A stretch of DNA of 45,640 nucleotides from Hallerella porci (GTDB taxonomy: Bacteria > Fibrobacterota > Fibrobacteria > Fibrobacterales > Fibrobacteraceae), in assembly GCF_003148885.1 (NCBI RefSeq), contig NZ_QGHD01000020.1:1-45640 (forward strand). The letters are read 5' to 3'. The notes below the pieces were generated by a model, which was not told the origin of the DNA, ran no database searches, and saw only the letters and a list, made by a program, of their open reading frames with translations. The position numbers and the translations under genes were made by a program. Position 1 is the first letter of the stretch, and each line of letters begins with the position of its first letter. Shown here piece by piece: positions 32,513-41,886 of the stretch.

Positions 32513-35500
32513 CTAACTGATTGTGAAAATTTGCCGCAATTCATCGTCGGAAAGTTTTGTAATCCAACTTTCGCCGGTGGCGACCGTCATCTCGGAAATT
32601 TTCTTTTTGCTTTCGATAATCGCGTTGATTTTTTCTTCGAAAGTGTCTTTTGTGATTAAACGGTGCACGACGACGCGGCGATTTTGTCCAATTCGATAGG
32701 CGCGGTCCGTCGCCTGCGCTTCGACAGCGGGATTCCACCACAAATCGTAATGAATCACTTGTGAAGCACACGTTAAATTGAGACCGGTTCCGCCCGCTTT
32801 GAGCGATAAAATTAAAATGCGTTTTTCGGGCAACGATTCAAATTCGGCGATGACTTTTTCGCGGGCAGAAACCGAAAGAGCGCCGTGATAAAAAAGCGCT
32901 TCGGTTTTTAATTTTTTCTTCAAGACTTTTTGCAAAATTTCGCCCATTTCTGTAAATTGCGTAAACACGAGAACTTTTTCATCGGTATCTAAAATAGCTT
33001 CGACGATATCCAAGAATAATTCCATTTTTCCCGAAAGCGAAGTGTCGAAATTGCCGTCTTTTAAATATTGCGCGGGATGATTGCAAATCTGTTTTAAGGC
33101 GATGATGAGTTTTAAAACTTCTGCGCTGCGCTCAAATTTTTCTTCGGGATTTTCTAGTTCAAAATTTTCAATATTCGTCATGTAACTGTTAAATGTCGCC
33201 TGATATAATTTTTCTTGTTCTGGAGAAAGTGTTGCCCATTCATCTTGTTCCAATTTTTCGGGCAAGTCGGCGATAATGTTTTTGTCGGTTTTAACGCGGC
33301 GAAGTAAAAAAGGCGCAGTGATTTTTTTGAACAGTTCAGCGCGGTGTTTGTTGTTGCGTTCTTGAATCGGAAATTCAAATTCGGTATGAAAACTTTTTGC
33401 GCTACCCAAAAAGCCGCGATTGCAAAAATCCATGATGCTCCAAAATTCGAGCAGACGATTTTCGACGGGAGTTCCGCTCATCGCAATTTTCACGCGAGCC
33501 GATAGAGCGCGCACCGCACGACTTTGCGATGTTCCCGCATTCTTGATATTTTGCGCTTCATCGATGACAGCGAGCTGCCAACGTATTTTCGAAAGTTCTT
33601 CTTTATCCGAACGGAAAACGCCGTAAGTGGTGATGATGACATCAACCGTAGAAAGTTCTAATTGACGATTCGCACCGTGGTAAATTTTCACTCGAATTTG
33701 CGGGGCAAATTTTGCCGTTTCTCGTTTCCAGTTTTGCAAAAGTCCTGTGGGAACGATGACGAGTGCTTTCATCTCGTCAAAGGCGCCATCGTTTTTCATT
33801 TGCTGCAAAAGCGTAATCACTTGCAGCGTTTTTCCAAGTCCCATGTCGTCGGCGATGACACTTCCGAATCCGAGTTTTGCATTGCCGAGCATCCACGCAA
33901 ATCCGCGTTTTTGATACGGGCGAAGTTCTGCTTGAATTTGCGGCGGCACCGGAACGTCGCATTCGTTTTCCGCTTTTAATTTGTGAATTTCTTCGAGGGC
34001 TTCGGGCGCAATGTCAACGGTTAATCCTTCAAATTCTCCGGCGAGGGCAATTTGCAAAACTTTAAACGCCGGCATTTTAAATCGGTCGCGCAAACCATCT
34101 TGGATTCGCTTTGCATCGCTTTCGAGGACATAAAAATATTGGCCATCGAGATACAGCAAATTTTTGGATTCTTTATACATTTCCAAAAATTCTTTGCCGC
34201 CGATAATTTTATCGCCGACTTGAAGAATCCAATTCATCTGCAGCAAATTTTCGAGGCGAGCAAATCCTGCTTGCATTTTTTCTTCGGAGCGCACGATCTG
34301 CGGCTGCGGAATTCCACGAATGACATGTTCAATTCCCGCGGGCAAATTCATCGCCACGCCAAGCGCACGAAATAGCGGCACCGATTCATTTAAAAAGCGG
34401 ATGAGAGAACTTTCATAAAGATGAATGTTGTCCGTTGCTTTTCCCGAAACATACGCATCGTAATCGGGGAGATATTGCTGCAGCGGCTGCGTGCTGAGCA
34501 AAACTTGATTGCGTTTTTCACTCGGAAAATTTCGCGTCCACAATTTTGAATACGGATTCACTTCGCCGGTTTCTTGTTCGATAAAATCCAAATCGACGTC
34601 GACTTTTCCAAAGCCCGCATCGACACCGTTAATCACCGGCAAATAAGAGGCGTTTGAAATTTCATAACCCGCGAGCCATTTTTCTAATTCGCCATCGCGC
34701 AAAATTCCATTTGAATCCAAAGTGATGCCGCGGAAAAATGCATACAAACGATCATCGCAAAATCGCTTATCTTTTTCGACGCGCATATACGACGAAAGAA
34801 TTGCGATGACGAGCATTTCCGCCGAATTTTTCGTCATTTCCTTTGGCGATTCGAGCATGCTGCGGACAAATTTTGCGGGCAATTTTTTTTGCAACTGCGC
34901 AATCGCATTTTTTACTTCGGGAATTGACTGAAGCGGCAACCAAAAAATCTGCGCCATTTTCGAATCGACAAGAAAAAGCTTCGGATAAACGGCGCCGCGT
35001 TTTAAAATTTCTAAAGCTGTTTTTCGTGCACAATCGAGGAGCCGTGCGGATGCATCCGCCTTTTGCATTCCCGTCGGACCTTCAACAGAAAGCGCGTCCA
35101 ACACATACGAAAGCGGAACATTTCCAAATGTCCACTGTGAACTTCCGAGATAGCGCACTTGCCCCGGGCGCGTTAAATCGACAGATTCATCGGGATAGCG
35201 TTCAAAATTTTGCGAAAAAATTTTCGTTAATGTTTCGCGATAATTAGTAACAAAGTCAGCGTTAAAGCGGGAATTTGGCGCAACCGCATAAAGAATTGCC
35301 GAACGCACATCGACGATATTCGCCGGTTCGTATTCGGAGTTTTCATTCCCCGTCGTCGGTTCAAACGGCACCTTGATAAATTTGTCGGCGAAGGTGGGAA
35401 GCTTTGCTGATTTTACAACCAACGGTAAATCTTCTTGCCATTTTGCTTGGCCGCACTGTTCAGCGATAAGCGATAAATCGAGTCCGCGTTGCGAAAAGAG

Positions 35501-35935
35501 AAGCTGCGGATCGCGATCTATTTTTTTTCCTAAGCCGTAAATGGCTGCGTAAATATGCGTGCACAAGCCTTGCATGCCGCAAGTGCACATCGCCGAAAAT
35601 TTCACGCCGGGACCTGGGAAAAGGCGCACGTCCGATTGTTCAATCAGCGGTAAAATTTCGGAAGTTAAAATTTTCGAAGAAAAATTTCCAATAAACTGCG
35701 GATTCTTTTTGAAAATTTCCAGAATTTTATTTTCTTCGGTTTCTGTAAATCGCGATAAACGAAAGATGACTTTTTGCGTTTTCCAAGAACCATCGACGAC
35801 TTTAACTTCACCAGAACGACCCGATAATTTAATTTCCGTTGCCGTCGCTTCGGAATGCGAATACGAAGAATAAAACTTCTTCATCGAAGTTCGCCATTTA
35901 TCGCCCCAAAGTGTTGGTTTTGGATCTACTGCCAT
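32513..35935 (-). CDS. SNF2/RapA-like helicase with SWIM zinc finger
   Basis: A 1140-residue SWI2/SNF2 ATPase. The N-terminal part has a SWIM-type zinc site, CTCGMQGLCTHIYAAIYGLG, around residue 118. After a poorly conserved middle the helicase core begins at about 660: Walker A ADDMGLGKTLQVITLL (about 698), DEAQ box VIDEAQNIKNAG (about 790), SGTPVENRLLEFWSIMDF, and in the second lobe VLVFTQFTEMGE, LSLKAGGTGLNLTCASQVIH and RAYRIGQNRRVVVHRLI. All catalytic motifs look intact. Such proteins move along double-stranded DNA and remodel bound complexes. ATG 35935 is the likely start. It stands alone behind terminators. Confidence 0.93.
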   Translation of the reverse strand: MAVDPKPTLWGDKWRTSMKKFYSSYSHSEATATEIKLSGRSGEVKVVDGSWKTQKVIFRLSRFTETEENKILEIFKKNPQFIGNFSSKILTSEILPLIEQSDVRLFPGPGVKFSAMCTCGMQGLCTHIYAAIYGLGKKIDRDPQLLFSQRGLDLSLIAEQCGQAKWQEDLPLVVKSAKLPTFADKFIKVPFEPTTGNENSEYEPANIVDVRSAILYAVAPNSRFNADFVTNYRETLTKIFSQNFERYPDESVDLTRPGQVRYLGSSQWTFGNVPLSYVLDALSVEGPTGMQKADASARLLDCARKTALEILKRGAVYPKLFLVDSKMAQIFWLPLQSIPEVKNAIAQLQKKLPAKFVRSMLESPKEMTKNSAEMLVIAILSSYMRVEKDKRFCDDRLYAFFRGITLDSNGILRDGELEKWLAGYEISNASYLPVINGVDAGFGKVDVDLDFIEQETGEVNPYSKLWTRNFPSEKRNQVLLSTQPLQQYLPDYDAYVSGKATDNIHLYESSLIRFLNESVPLFRALGVAMNLPAGIEHVIRGIPQPQIVRSEEKMQAGFARLENLLQMNWILQVGDKIIGGKEFLEMYKESKNLLYLDGQYFYVLESDAKRIQDGLRDRFKMPAFKVLQIALAGEFEGLTVDIAPEALEEIHKLKAENECDVPVPPQIQAELRPYQKRGFAWMLGNAKLGFGSVIADDMGLGKTLQVITLLQQMKNDGAFDEMKALVIVPTGLLQNWKRETAKFAPQIRVKIYHGANRQLELSTVDVIITTYGVFRSDKEELSKIRWQLAVIDEAQNIKNAGTSQSRAVRALSARVKIAMSGTPVENRLLEFWSIMDFCNRGFLGSAKSFHTEFEFPIQERNNKHRAELFKKITAPFLLRRVKTDKNIIADLPEKLEQDEWATLSPEQEKLYQATFNSYMTNIENFELENPEEKFERSAEVLKLIIALKQICNHPAQYLKDGNFDTSLSGKMELFLDIVEAILDTDEKVLVFTQFTEMGEILQKVLKKKLKTEALFYHGALSVSAREKVIAEFESLPEKRILILSLKAGGTGLNLTCASQVIHYDLWWNPAVEAQATDRAYRIGQNRRVVVHRLITKDTFEEKINAIIESKKKISEMTVATGESWITKLSDDELRQIFTIS

Positions 35936-35950
35936 CGCCCCAAAAATAGA

Positions 35951-36010
35951 AAAGAAGTGCGTTTGAAACACACTTCTTTTTCATGAAAAATCCCCGCACT
36001 AAGACGGGGA
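35951..36010 (-). terminator. Tandem terminators of the RND operon
   Basis: On the minus strand, just after the RND permease stop, a stem TCCCCG/CGGGGA (36010-36005 with 35996-35991) runs into five T. A second, longer stem (AAGAAGTGTGTTTC type, 35979-35951) ends in CTTTTCTATTTTT. Together they insulate the SNF2 gene from the efflux operon. Confidence 0.8.
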
Positions 36011-36017
36011 AATTGAA

Positions 36018-39000
36018 TTAGGCTTTTGCACTGCGCTTCGCTTTAATCACAGCGGCTTGCTTTTTAACTTTCGAGAAGATTGCGTTCGGAAGCCAGAAGA
36101 AAGTCGGGACTAAGTACATCGTGAGAATTGCCGAGATCAAAAGACCGCCGACGCTCGCGATACCCATCGGCTGAGTCGATGTTGCAATATCACCACCGAT
36201 ACCGAAGGCAAGAGGAAGCTGAGCAATAATCGATGCAGCAGAAGCGAGCATAATCGGTTGGAATTTATCTTTGCCCGCCGTTAAAATTGCAGAGCGACGG
36301 CCCATTCCATTATGGCGCATATTGACGTTTGCTGCATCCAGTAAAAGAATTGCGTTGTTCACCACCACACCGATAAGCATCACGATTGCCATGAATGCCA
36401 CGAGGGAAAGCGGACGCCCTGTAAAGATCAAGGCGAGAATCACGCCGATTGCACCCATCGGGATGGTCGTAAGAATCACGAACGGCTGAGCGAAAGATTC
36501 GAGCAATGCGACGAGCAAGATGTAGGTCAAGAGAATTGCCATAACAATGGCGACCGAGAATTCTTGCACCATGTCGTCTTGCATGTCTGCGTTACCGCCG
36601 AAACCGAGTTCAACACCTTCCGGAAGACCCCAATTCTTGGAATCCGCGGTAATCTGGCTCATGACTTGACCCGTAGTAAAGCCCGGTTGCAAGTTCATCG
36701 AAATTTCGATCATACGCATCTTGCGTTTACGTAAAATCTGCGTTGCCGCTTGCGAGTTTTCGACATTGAAGAGTGCGCTCATCGGGACGTAACCCTTCGA
36801 AGTAAGAATCGGAAGGTCCAAAATGTCTTGACGATTCTTACGGTCGCTTTCGCGGAGACGCAAGTTAATATCGTATTCTTCACCGTCTTCGGTATATTGG
36901 TTCACATTAAAACCACTGACGTAGATGTAAGCCGCATTGGCAGCGCCTTGCACCGTCACACCGTAATCTGCCAAAGCACGACGATTCGGGATGAACGAAA
37001 TTTCCGGTTTCCCCGCTTCGTGCGAAGATTTCACTTCGGTGACACCTTTAATTTGCGTCACATAATGTTTCGCAATTTCAGCAGCGCGAATCACCGAGTC
37101 CGCATTCAAAGAACGCACTTCCAAAACGACGTCGCCCGATTCGCCACCGCCCATTTCCGTAGTACTTGAACTCTTCAAACTAATGTAAGCATCCGGAATA
37201 TCCGAGAGAACAAAACGCAAAGAGTCAATCACCTCATCGGTATTGCGAGTACGACCATCTTTCTTGTCGATAAGAGTGATACGCATCGTCGCTTCGTTCA
37301 CCGAAGTCAAACCACCTTCACCACCAACGGTAACAAAGTAACGCTTGAGTTCTGGAATTCCTTTAATGCGGCTTTCCACGATTTGGACAACACTGTCGGT
37401 TGCTTCCACATTGGTACCCGCGGGCATTTCAATCGTCACCTTGATAACGCCTTCATCGCTCTGCGGCATCAGTTCCACAGACATGAATTTCGTGACCAAC
37501 ATAAATGTGCCGTAGATAAGTCCAACCAACACAATGATTTGGAAAAGCACACCCGGAATCGAAAGGGCGAAAGACAAAGTCTTCAAATAAATGGCGCGGA
37601 AGAAGTTAATAATCTTCGGGAAGATACCGAGCACACGATCGAGAATCGAAGGCTTCGTTTCCATAATCGTTCCGTCAGCATTTTTCTTCTTGCCTTTGAA
37701 GAGGTAAGCCGCCATAAGCGGGGTCAAAGTAAACGTTAAGAGGAGCGAAACGACCGTCGCAAAAACCATCGTCAAGCCGTAATATCTAAAGAACGAACCC
37801 ATGACGGATTTCATGAAGGCGATAGGCACGAACACGCAAACGTTTGTTAACGTCGAAGCCATAATAGCGACCATGATTTCCGAAGTTCCCTTGTAGGCAG
37901 CTTCTTTCGGATCTAGACCTGTTTCCAGTTTTGCAGAAATATTTTCCAAAACGACGATGGAGTTCGTCACCAAAAGACCGACCGCACTCGAAAGCGCCAT
38001 TAAAGTCATCAAGTTAATCGAGAAACCTGCGAAGTACATGAGCGTGAACGCACCGATCACCGAAATCGGCATCGTCACAGCGGCGATGAACATCGTACTG
38101 AATTTACCGAGGAAGAGAAGCAAAATGATAGCCGTTAAAACAATAGCGATCATAATGTTCGAAATCACGTTATCCAAAGATTCTTGGACTTTTTCTGCTT
38201 GGTTATACACCAAGTTCAGCTTAAAGCCTTCGGGAAGGGTTGCGTTGATTTTATCGACTCTCTTGATGACCGCATTTGCCACAGCCACCACGCTCGCTTC
38301 GGTTCTCTTCTTGATGTCGAAACCGATGGAACTTTGGCCGTTATAACGCGAGTAAGAAGTAATATCTGCAATCGAGTCTTTCACATCAGCGATATCCGAA
38401 AGACGAATCATTCCGTTCGCCGTCGGGATTTCCATGTTGCGAATTTCATCAATTGTTGCGAACTTACCTTTCGTACGCGAACTCGTATTCTTACGAAGAC
38501 CGCGAATATCACCGCTCGGGTAGTTCAAGTTTGCACCTTGAAGAACTCCCATCACCGTGACCGGATCCACTTTGCGAGAAAGCATATCTTCTTTGCGGAG
38601 TTCCACGTTAATCTGACGCGTGGTACCACCGAAAAGGTCAACGCTTGCAACGCCCGGAGTCGCAGTCACAATCGGCTTCAATTCATCATCAGCCTTTTGA
38701 CGTAATTCCGAAGAAGAAATCGGGCCGGTAAACGCAAAGCTCACGATTGCATCCCCGTTAATGTCCACCTTCGAAATAATCGGGCTTTCCACAGCATCCG
38801 GGAAGTCTGCAGCCGCTTGCGAAATCTTATCGCGCACGTCCGAAGCAGCCACGTCAACGTCAGTTCCCATTTCAAAGAAGATGACGAAAACGGCGTAGTG
38901 TTCCAGAGCGATGGCTTTCACATAGTCGATACCATCGATCAATTCCACTTGGTCTTCGACCGGCTTAATCACGGTCGTTTCCAATTCGTCCGGACTTGCA

Positions 39001-39152
39001 CCCGTGTACTTCACCGTGGCAGTAACCACCGGCACTTCAAAGTTCGGGAGCATGTTGACCGGCATCATACTATAGGTATAAATACCGAAGACGACCACGG
39101 TCAAAATAACCATCAACATGGTTATCGGTTTATAAATACTTGCCTTGATCAT
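36018..39152 (-). CDS. RND efflux permease (HAE-1/AcrB-like) lacking the canonical proton-relay residues
   Basis: A 1044-residue inner-membrane transporter with the two-fold RND layout of 12 helices and two large periplasmic loops. It begins MIKASIYKPITMLMVILTVV and continues NMLPNFEVPVVTATVKYTGA, as in the AcrB group. In TM4 AcrB has two aspartates (GLLVDDAIVVVEN); here the segment is GLLVTNSIVVLENI with Thr396-Asn397 (37967-37962). In TM10 the AcrB lysine region reads GVVVNNAILLLDAAN (about residue 930). Substrates cannot be inferred. It is the last gene of the tolC-adaptor-permease operon, 21 bases after the adaptor. Confidence 0.93.
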   Translation of the reverse strand: MIKASIYKPITMLMVILTVVVFGIYTYSMMPVNMLPNFEVPVVTATVKYTGASPDELETTVIKPVEDQVELIDGIDYVKAIALEHYAVFVIFFEMGTDVDVAASDVRDKISQAAADFPDAVESPIISKVDINGDAIVSFAFTGPISSSELRQKADDELKPIVTATPGVASVDLFGGTTRQINVELRKEDMLSRKVDPVTVMGVLQGANLNYPSGDIRGLRKNTSSRTKGKFATIDEIRNMEIPTANGMIRLSDIADVKDSIADITSYSRYNGQSSIGFDIKKRTEASVVAVANAVIKRVDKINATLPEGFKLNLVYNQAEKVQESLDNVISNIMIAIVLTAIILLLFLGKFSTMFIAAVTMPISVIGAFTLMYFAGFSINLMTLMALSSAVGLLVTNSIVVLENISAKLETGLDPKEAAYKGTSEIMVAIMASTLTNVCVFVPIAFMKSVMGSFFRYYGLTMVFATVVSLLLTFTLTPLMAAYLFKGKKKNADGTIMETKPSILDRVLGIFPKIINFFRAIYLKTLSFALSIPGVLFQIIVLVGLIYGTFMLVTKFMSVELMPQSDEGVIKVTIEMPAGTNVEATDSVVQIVESRIKGIPELKRYFVTVGGEGGLTSVNEATMRITLIDKKDGRTRNTDEVIDSLRFVLSDIPDAYISLKSSSTTEMGGGESGDVVLEVRSLNADSVIRAAEIAKHYVTQIKGVTEVKSSHEAGKPEISFIPNRRALADYGVTVQGAANAAYIYVSGFNVNQYTEDGEEYDINLRLRESDRKNRQDILDLPILTSKGYVPMSALFNVENSQAATQILRKRKMRMIEISMNLQPGFTTGQVMSQITADSKNWGLPEGVELGFGGNADMQDDMVQEFSVAIVMAILLTYILLVALLESFAQPFVILTTIPMGAIGVILALIFTGRPLSLVAFMAIVMLIGVVVNNAILLLDAANVNMRHNGMGRRSAILTAGKDKFQPIMLASAASIIAQLPLAFGIGGDIATSTQPMGIASVGGLLISAILTMYLVPTFFWLPNAIFSKVKKQAAVIKAKRSAKA

Positions 39153-39173
39153 GCAAAAATCTCCTGGTTTCGG

Positions 39174-40217
39174 TTATTCCATAATCAGGACTTTGTCGCC
39201 ATCATTCAACTTAGAATGACCTTCATAAATCACTTGGTCGCCAAGTTCAATTCCCGAAAGAACCTGCGTCGTATTGTTGCCCACAACGCCGAGACGGATG
39301 AGTTTACGCTTTGCATTGCCGTCTTTGTCAACGGTCCAAGCAAAGTTCACACCGTTATTGTAAACAACTGCGTCGTTCGGAATGCTTACGCCCTTGACCG
39401 TGCGCGTATGAATGCTTGCGGTAAGGAACATACCCGGGAGAAGTTTACGGCCTTTGTTTGCAAAGGTAATTTCAACCGGGAAGAAACGCGTTTCGGCATC
39501 AGCAGCGAGCGGAACCATCGAAACTTTACCCTTGAAAATTTCGCCGTTCAAATTGATTGTCGCTTCTGCGCCTTTTTTAAAGTAACCGATATCTTGAGTC
39601 AACACATCGAGCTTCATAATCACTTTGTCGAGCTTTGCAATGGTGAACATCACCGAGCCGACATTTGCGACTTCGCCCACTTTGTAGCGGACATCCGTCA
39701 CCGTTCCCGCAGCCGGAGCGAGGACGAGAGTTGCACGGCGAGCTTGTTCAAGTTGCATTTTCGCAACATCGAGCTGCGTCTGCGTATTATCGATTTCTTG
39801 TTGCGAAATACCGCCCTTCGCCTGCACTTCTTTCATACGGGCGAGGGATTTTTCTTGAAGCTTCACTTGCGCTTCGGCTTGTTGATAAGCAGAGTTATCG
39901 CCGGTGAAGACAAATTCTGCGAGAACTTGATCTTTCGAAACATTCGAACCGACTTGCACATTGATTTTAGAAATCGGGTCGCTGAGTTTTGCAATCGCAT
40001 CCGTCTGCTGAGAACCTTCAATCGTTCCGTTAAATTCGCGGTAATCGTTGAGCTTTTCGTCTTTTGCGGTGACAATGCGAACAGGCTTGCCTTTTTGCGC
40101 CTGAATTTCTTCCATCGTCGGAGCGGCTTGTTTAGCTTCTTCCTGTTCTCCGCAAGCGGCGAGGAGCATGGCGAGTGCGAAAACGGCAATCAGTTTGGTG
40201 TTAAATGTTTGCTTCAT
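39174..40217 (-). CDS. RND periplasmic adaptor (membrane fusion lipoprotein)
   Basis: A 347-residue adaptor that bridges the permease and the TolC-type channel. The lipoprotein signal ends ALAMLLAACGEQEEAKQ. The lipoyl/hairpin core shows DAIAKLSDPISKINVQVGSN, a coiled hairpin KLQEKSLARMKEVQAKGGIS through QLEQARRATLVL, then APAAGTVTDVRYKVGEVANV and a beta-barrel and membrane-proximal region ending LNDGDKVLIME. It is cotranscribed with the genes on either side (12 and 21 bases). Confidence 0.93.
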   Translation of the reverse strand: MKQTFNTKLIAVFALAMLLAACGEQEEAKQAAPTMEEIQAQKGKPVRIVTAKDEKLNDYREFNGTIEGSQQTDAIAKLSDPISKINVQVGSNVSKDQVLAEFVFTGDNSAYQQAEAQVKLQEKSLARMKEVQAKGGISQQEIDNTQTQLDVAKMQLEQARRATLVLAPAAGTVTDVRYKVGEVANVGSVMFTIAKLDKVIMKLDVLTQDIGYFKKGAEATINLNGEIFKGKVSMVPLAADAETRFFPVEITFANKGRKLLPGMFLTASIHTRTVKGVSIPNDAVVYNNGVNFAWTVDKDGNAKRKLIRLGVVGNNTTQVLSGIELGDQVIYEGHSKLNDGDKVLIME

Positions 40218-40229
40218 ACGGTTCCTCTC

Positions 40230-41618
40230 TTAATATTCTCCGGTGGCTTTGAGCATTGCGTTATAGGCCTTATTCCAATCAACGATCGCAGAAAGATAAT
40301 CCAAGCGAGCGTTTTTCAGGCTCATGTTCGCATCCAAAAAGTTAAGCTGAGTTTCGCGGCCAGCTTTATACGCCGCTTCGGTCATGTCCAAATTCTTTTG
40401 CGCGAGTTCTACGCGACGTTGCTGAATTTCAATTTGATTTTCAGCATCTTCCAAAGTATTCTTCGCCGATTCCATTTCCAGTTGGATGCCGCGGTCGGCG
40501 TTTTCACGCTGAATTTGCGTTTTGCGCAAAGTCGTCTTCGCTTGCACAACCGCTTCGCGGGTCTTCATCCCATTGAAAAGGTTCATCGAGAAATTCAAAT
40601 AGATTCTCTTCGAAATGTTATCGTCCCAATCCGGAGCCGACCATTTGAAGAAATCGTTATTGCCATCTTGATAAGTAATAGAACCGCCGAGAACGAGAGT
40701 CGGCTTGTAATCGCCCGCTTCGATGTCGATGTTATTTTCGTACATTTTGACGCTTTCATCGAGTTGCGCGAGTTCTTTGCGGCGCTTGCGCACATTTTCC
40801 ATCACCGTATCTGGAGCAGCGTAACCGTTTTTCGGATCGCGAAGGTCGCCGTTAAATTCGGCTTCGGCATCCCACGGAAGACCCATGGTATTCAAAAGTG
40901 AATTGCGCGCGATGATGCGGTTCTTTTGCGTCTTTTGCAAATTCGTTTGGAGTTCATCCATCGAGATTTGCACGCGGATGAGATCCAATTCGGTAGCAAG
41001 ACCGCTCTGCACTGCCTGCGTCACATAGTCCAAGTTTTCTTGGAGCTGATCGATTGTCGATTGCAGAATCACGATTGCCGAATCCAAATAAATGAGTTCG
41101 TCAAAAGCGACTTCGACATTGTAACGCACATCTTGCTTCGCCGTTTCCAAGCTGAGTTCGCTCACGCGGCGGTAAGATTTTGCAATTTCGGTACCGGTCG
41201 AAACTTTACCTTGCGCGTAAAGCACTTGGGTCGCAGTAATGCCGATTTGCGTTCCCCAGCGGTAACCGCCCATCTTCGCCATCGCGTAATTGTAATTGTC
41301 AAAAACGCCGGCGAGCATTTCTTCGTTTTTGGTGGCGGCGTCATCGAGCATATCGCTAATTGCGGAATTCTTTTTTACATCTCCAACGCCGAATGTGCGC
41401 GTGTATGTGGCGCTAAGGTCGACAGTCGGAAGAGCACTTCCGTAAGCAGAAGTCACCTGAGACTCTGCAGACGCCAAATCCTGCTCGGCAGATTTAATGT
41501 CAGGAGAATTTTCCAAAGCGATCCGGACGGCATCGTCACGCGTATAAGCAGACTTTGCAAACGCAGGCATCGCAAGGATAGCGCTTGAAAGGATGAGTAA
41601 TTTTACGGTTCGATTCAT
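40230..41618 (-). CDS. TolC-family outer-membrane efflux channel
   Basis: A 462-residue protein. The signal peptide ends SSAILAMPAFA. Two OEP repeats are visible: TRDDAVRIALENSPDIKSAE with its coiled region, and in the second half RGIQLEMESAKNTLEDAENQ, then AQKNLDMTEAAYKAGRETQL and MSLKNARLDYLSAIVDWNKA, the typical TolC closing segment. It forms the outer-membrane duct for the RND pump encoded just downstream. It is the first gene of the operon; the 250 bases upstream contain no regulator gene. Confidence 0.94.
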   Translation of the reverse strand: MNRTVKLLILSSAILAMPAFAKSAYTRDDAVRIALENSPDIKSAEQDLASAESQVTSAYGSALPTVDLSATYTRTFGVGDVKKNSAISDMLDDAATKNEEMLAGVFDNYNYAMAKMGGYRWGTQIGITATQVLYAQGKVSTGTEIAKSYRRVSELSLETAKQDVRYNVEVAFDELIYLDSAIVILQSTIDQLQENLDYVTQAVQSGLATELDLIRVQISMDELQTNLQKTQKNRIIARNSLLNTMGLPWDAEAEFNGDLRDPKNGYAAPDTVMENVRKRRKELAQLDESVKMYENNIDIEAGDYKPTLVLGGSITYQDGNNDFFKWSAPDWDDNISKRIYLNFSMNLFNGMKTREAVVQAKTTLRKTQIQRENADRGIQLEMESAKNTLEDAENQIEIQQRRVELAQKNLDMTEAAYKAGRETQLNFLDANMSLKNARLDYLSAIVDWNKAYNAMLKATGEY

Positions 41619-41855
41619 TCGTTTTCTTTGTGTTTAGGGTTTTCCATTTTATAGCGCTGCCAAATTAGAAAAAATTTGATTACAAAAAAGGGTACATTTG
41701 CCTATTTGCAGACTGGTATGACGAAAAGCAAAAAAGTATGGATAAGCGGAATTGACGGATTAAATAAATCATCATTCAATTTAATACTTTGTGCGCACGC
41801 TCACATTCCTTGCTTCCGCAAAAAACAAGTCTGCAAATCTTCACCACCGAGAACG
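41619..41855. other. Upstream region of the efflux operon
   Basis: No credible gene is present. An 11-bp inverted repeat, ATTTGCAGACT (41704-41714) and AGTCTGCAAAT (41827-41837), flanks about 112 bases upstream of tolC. A TATAAA on the minus strand near 41650 is a possible -10 element but has no clear -35 partner. Confidence 0.45.
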
Positions 41856-41856
41856 C

Positions 41857-41879
41857 AAAAGCCGCGCTTCGCGCGGCTT
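41857..41879 (-). terminator. Terminator of the CstA-family gene
   Basis: AAAGCCGCGC (41857-41866) pairs with GCGCGGCTTT (41870-41879) around TTC. On the minus strand it is just after the stop at 41887, with CTTTTGC following. Confidence 0.8.
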
Positions 41880-41886
41880 TCTGCAG

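Noticed and set aside
38817-40901. A 694-codon open frame on the plus strand
   Set aside because: It is antisense to the RND permease, adaptor and TolC genes, which are well-supported families. The His/Arg/Phe-rich composition with no domain is typical of a frame opposite biased codon use.
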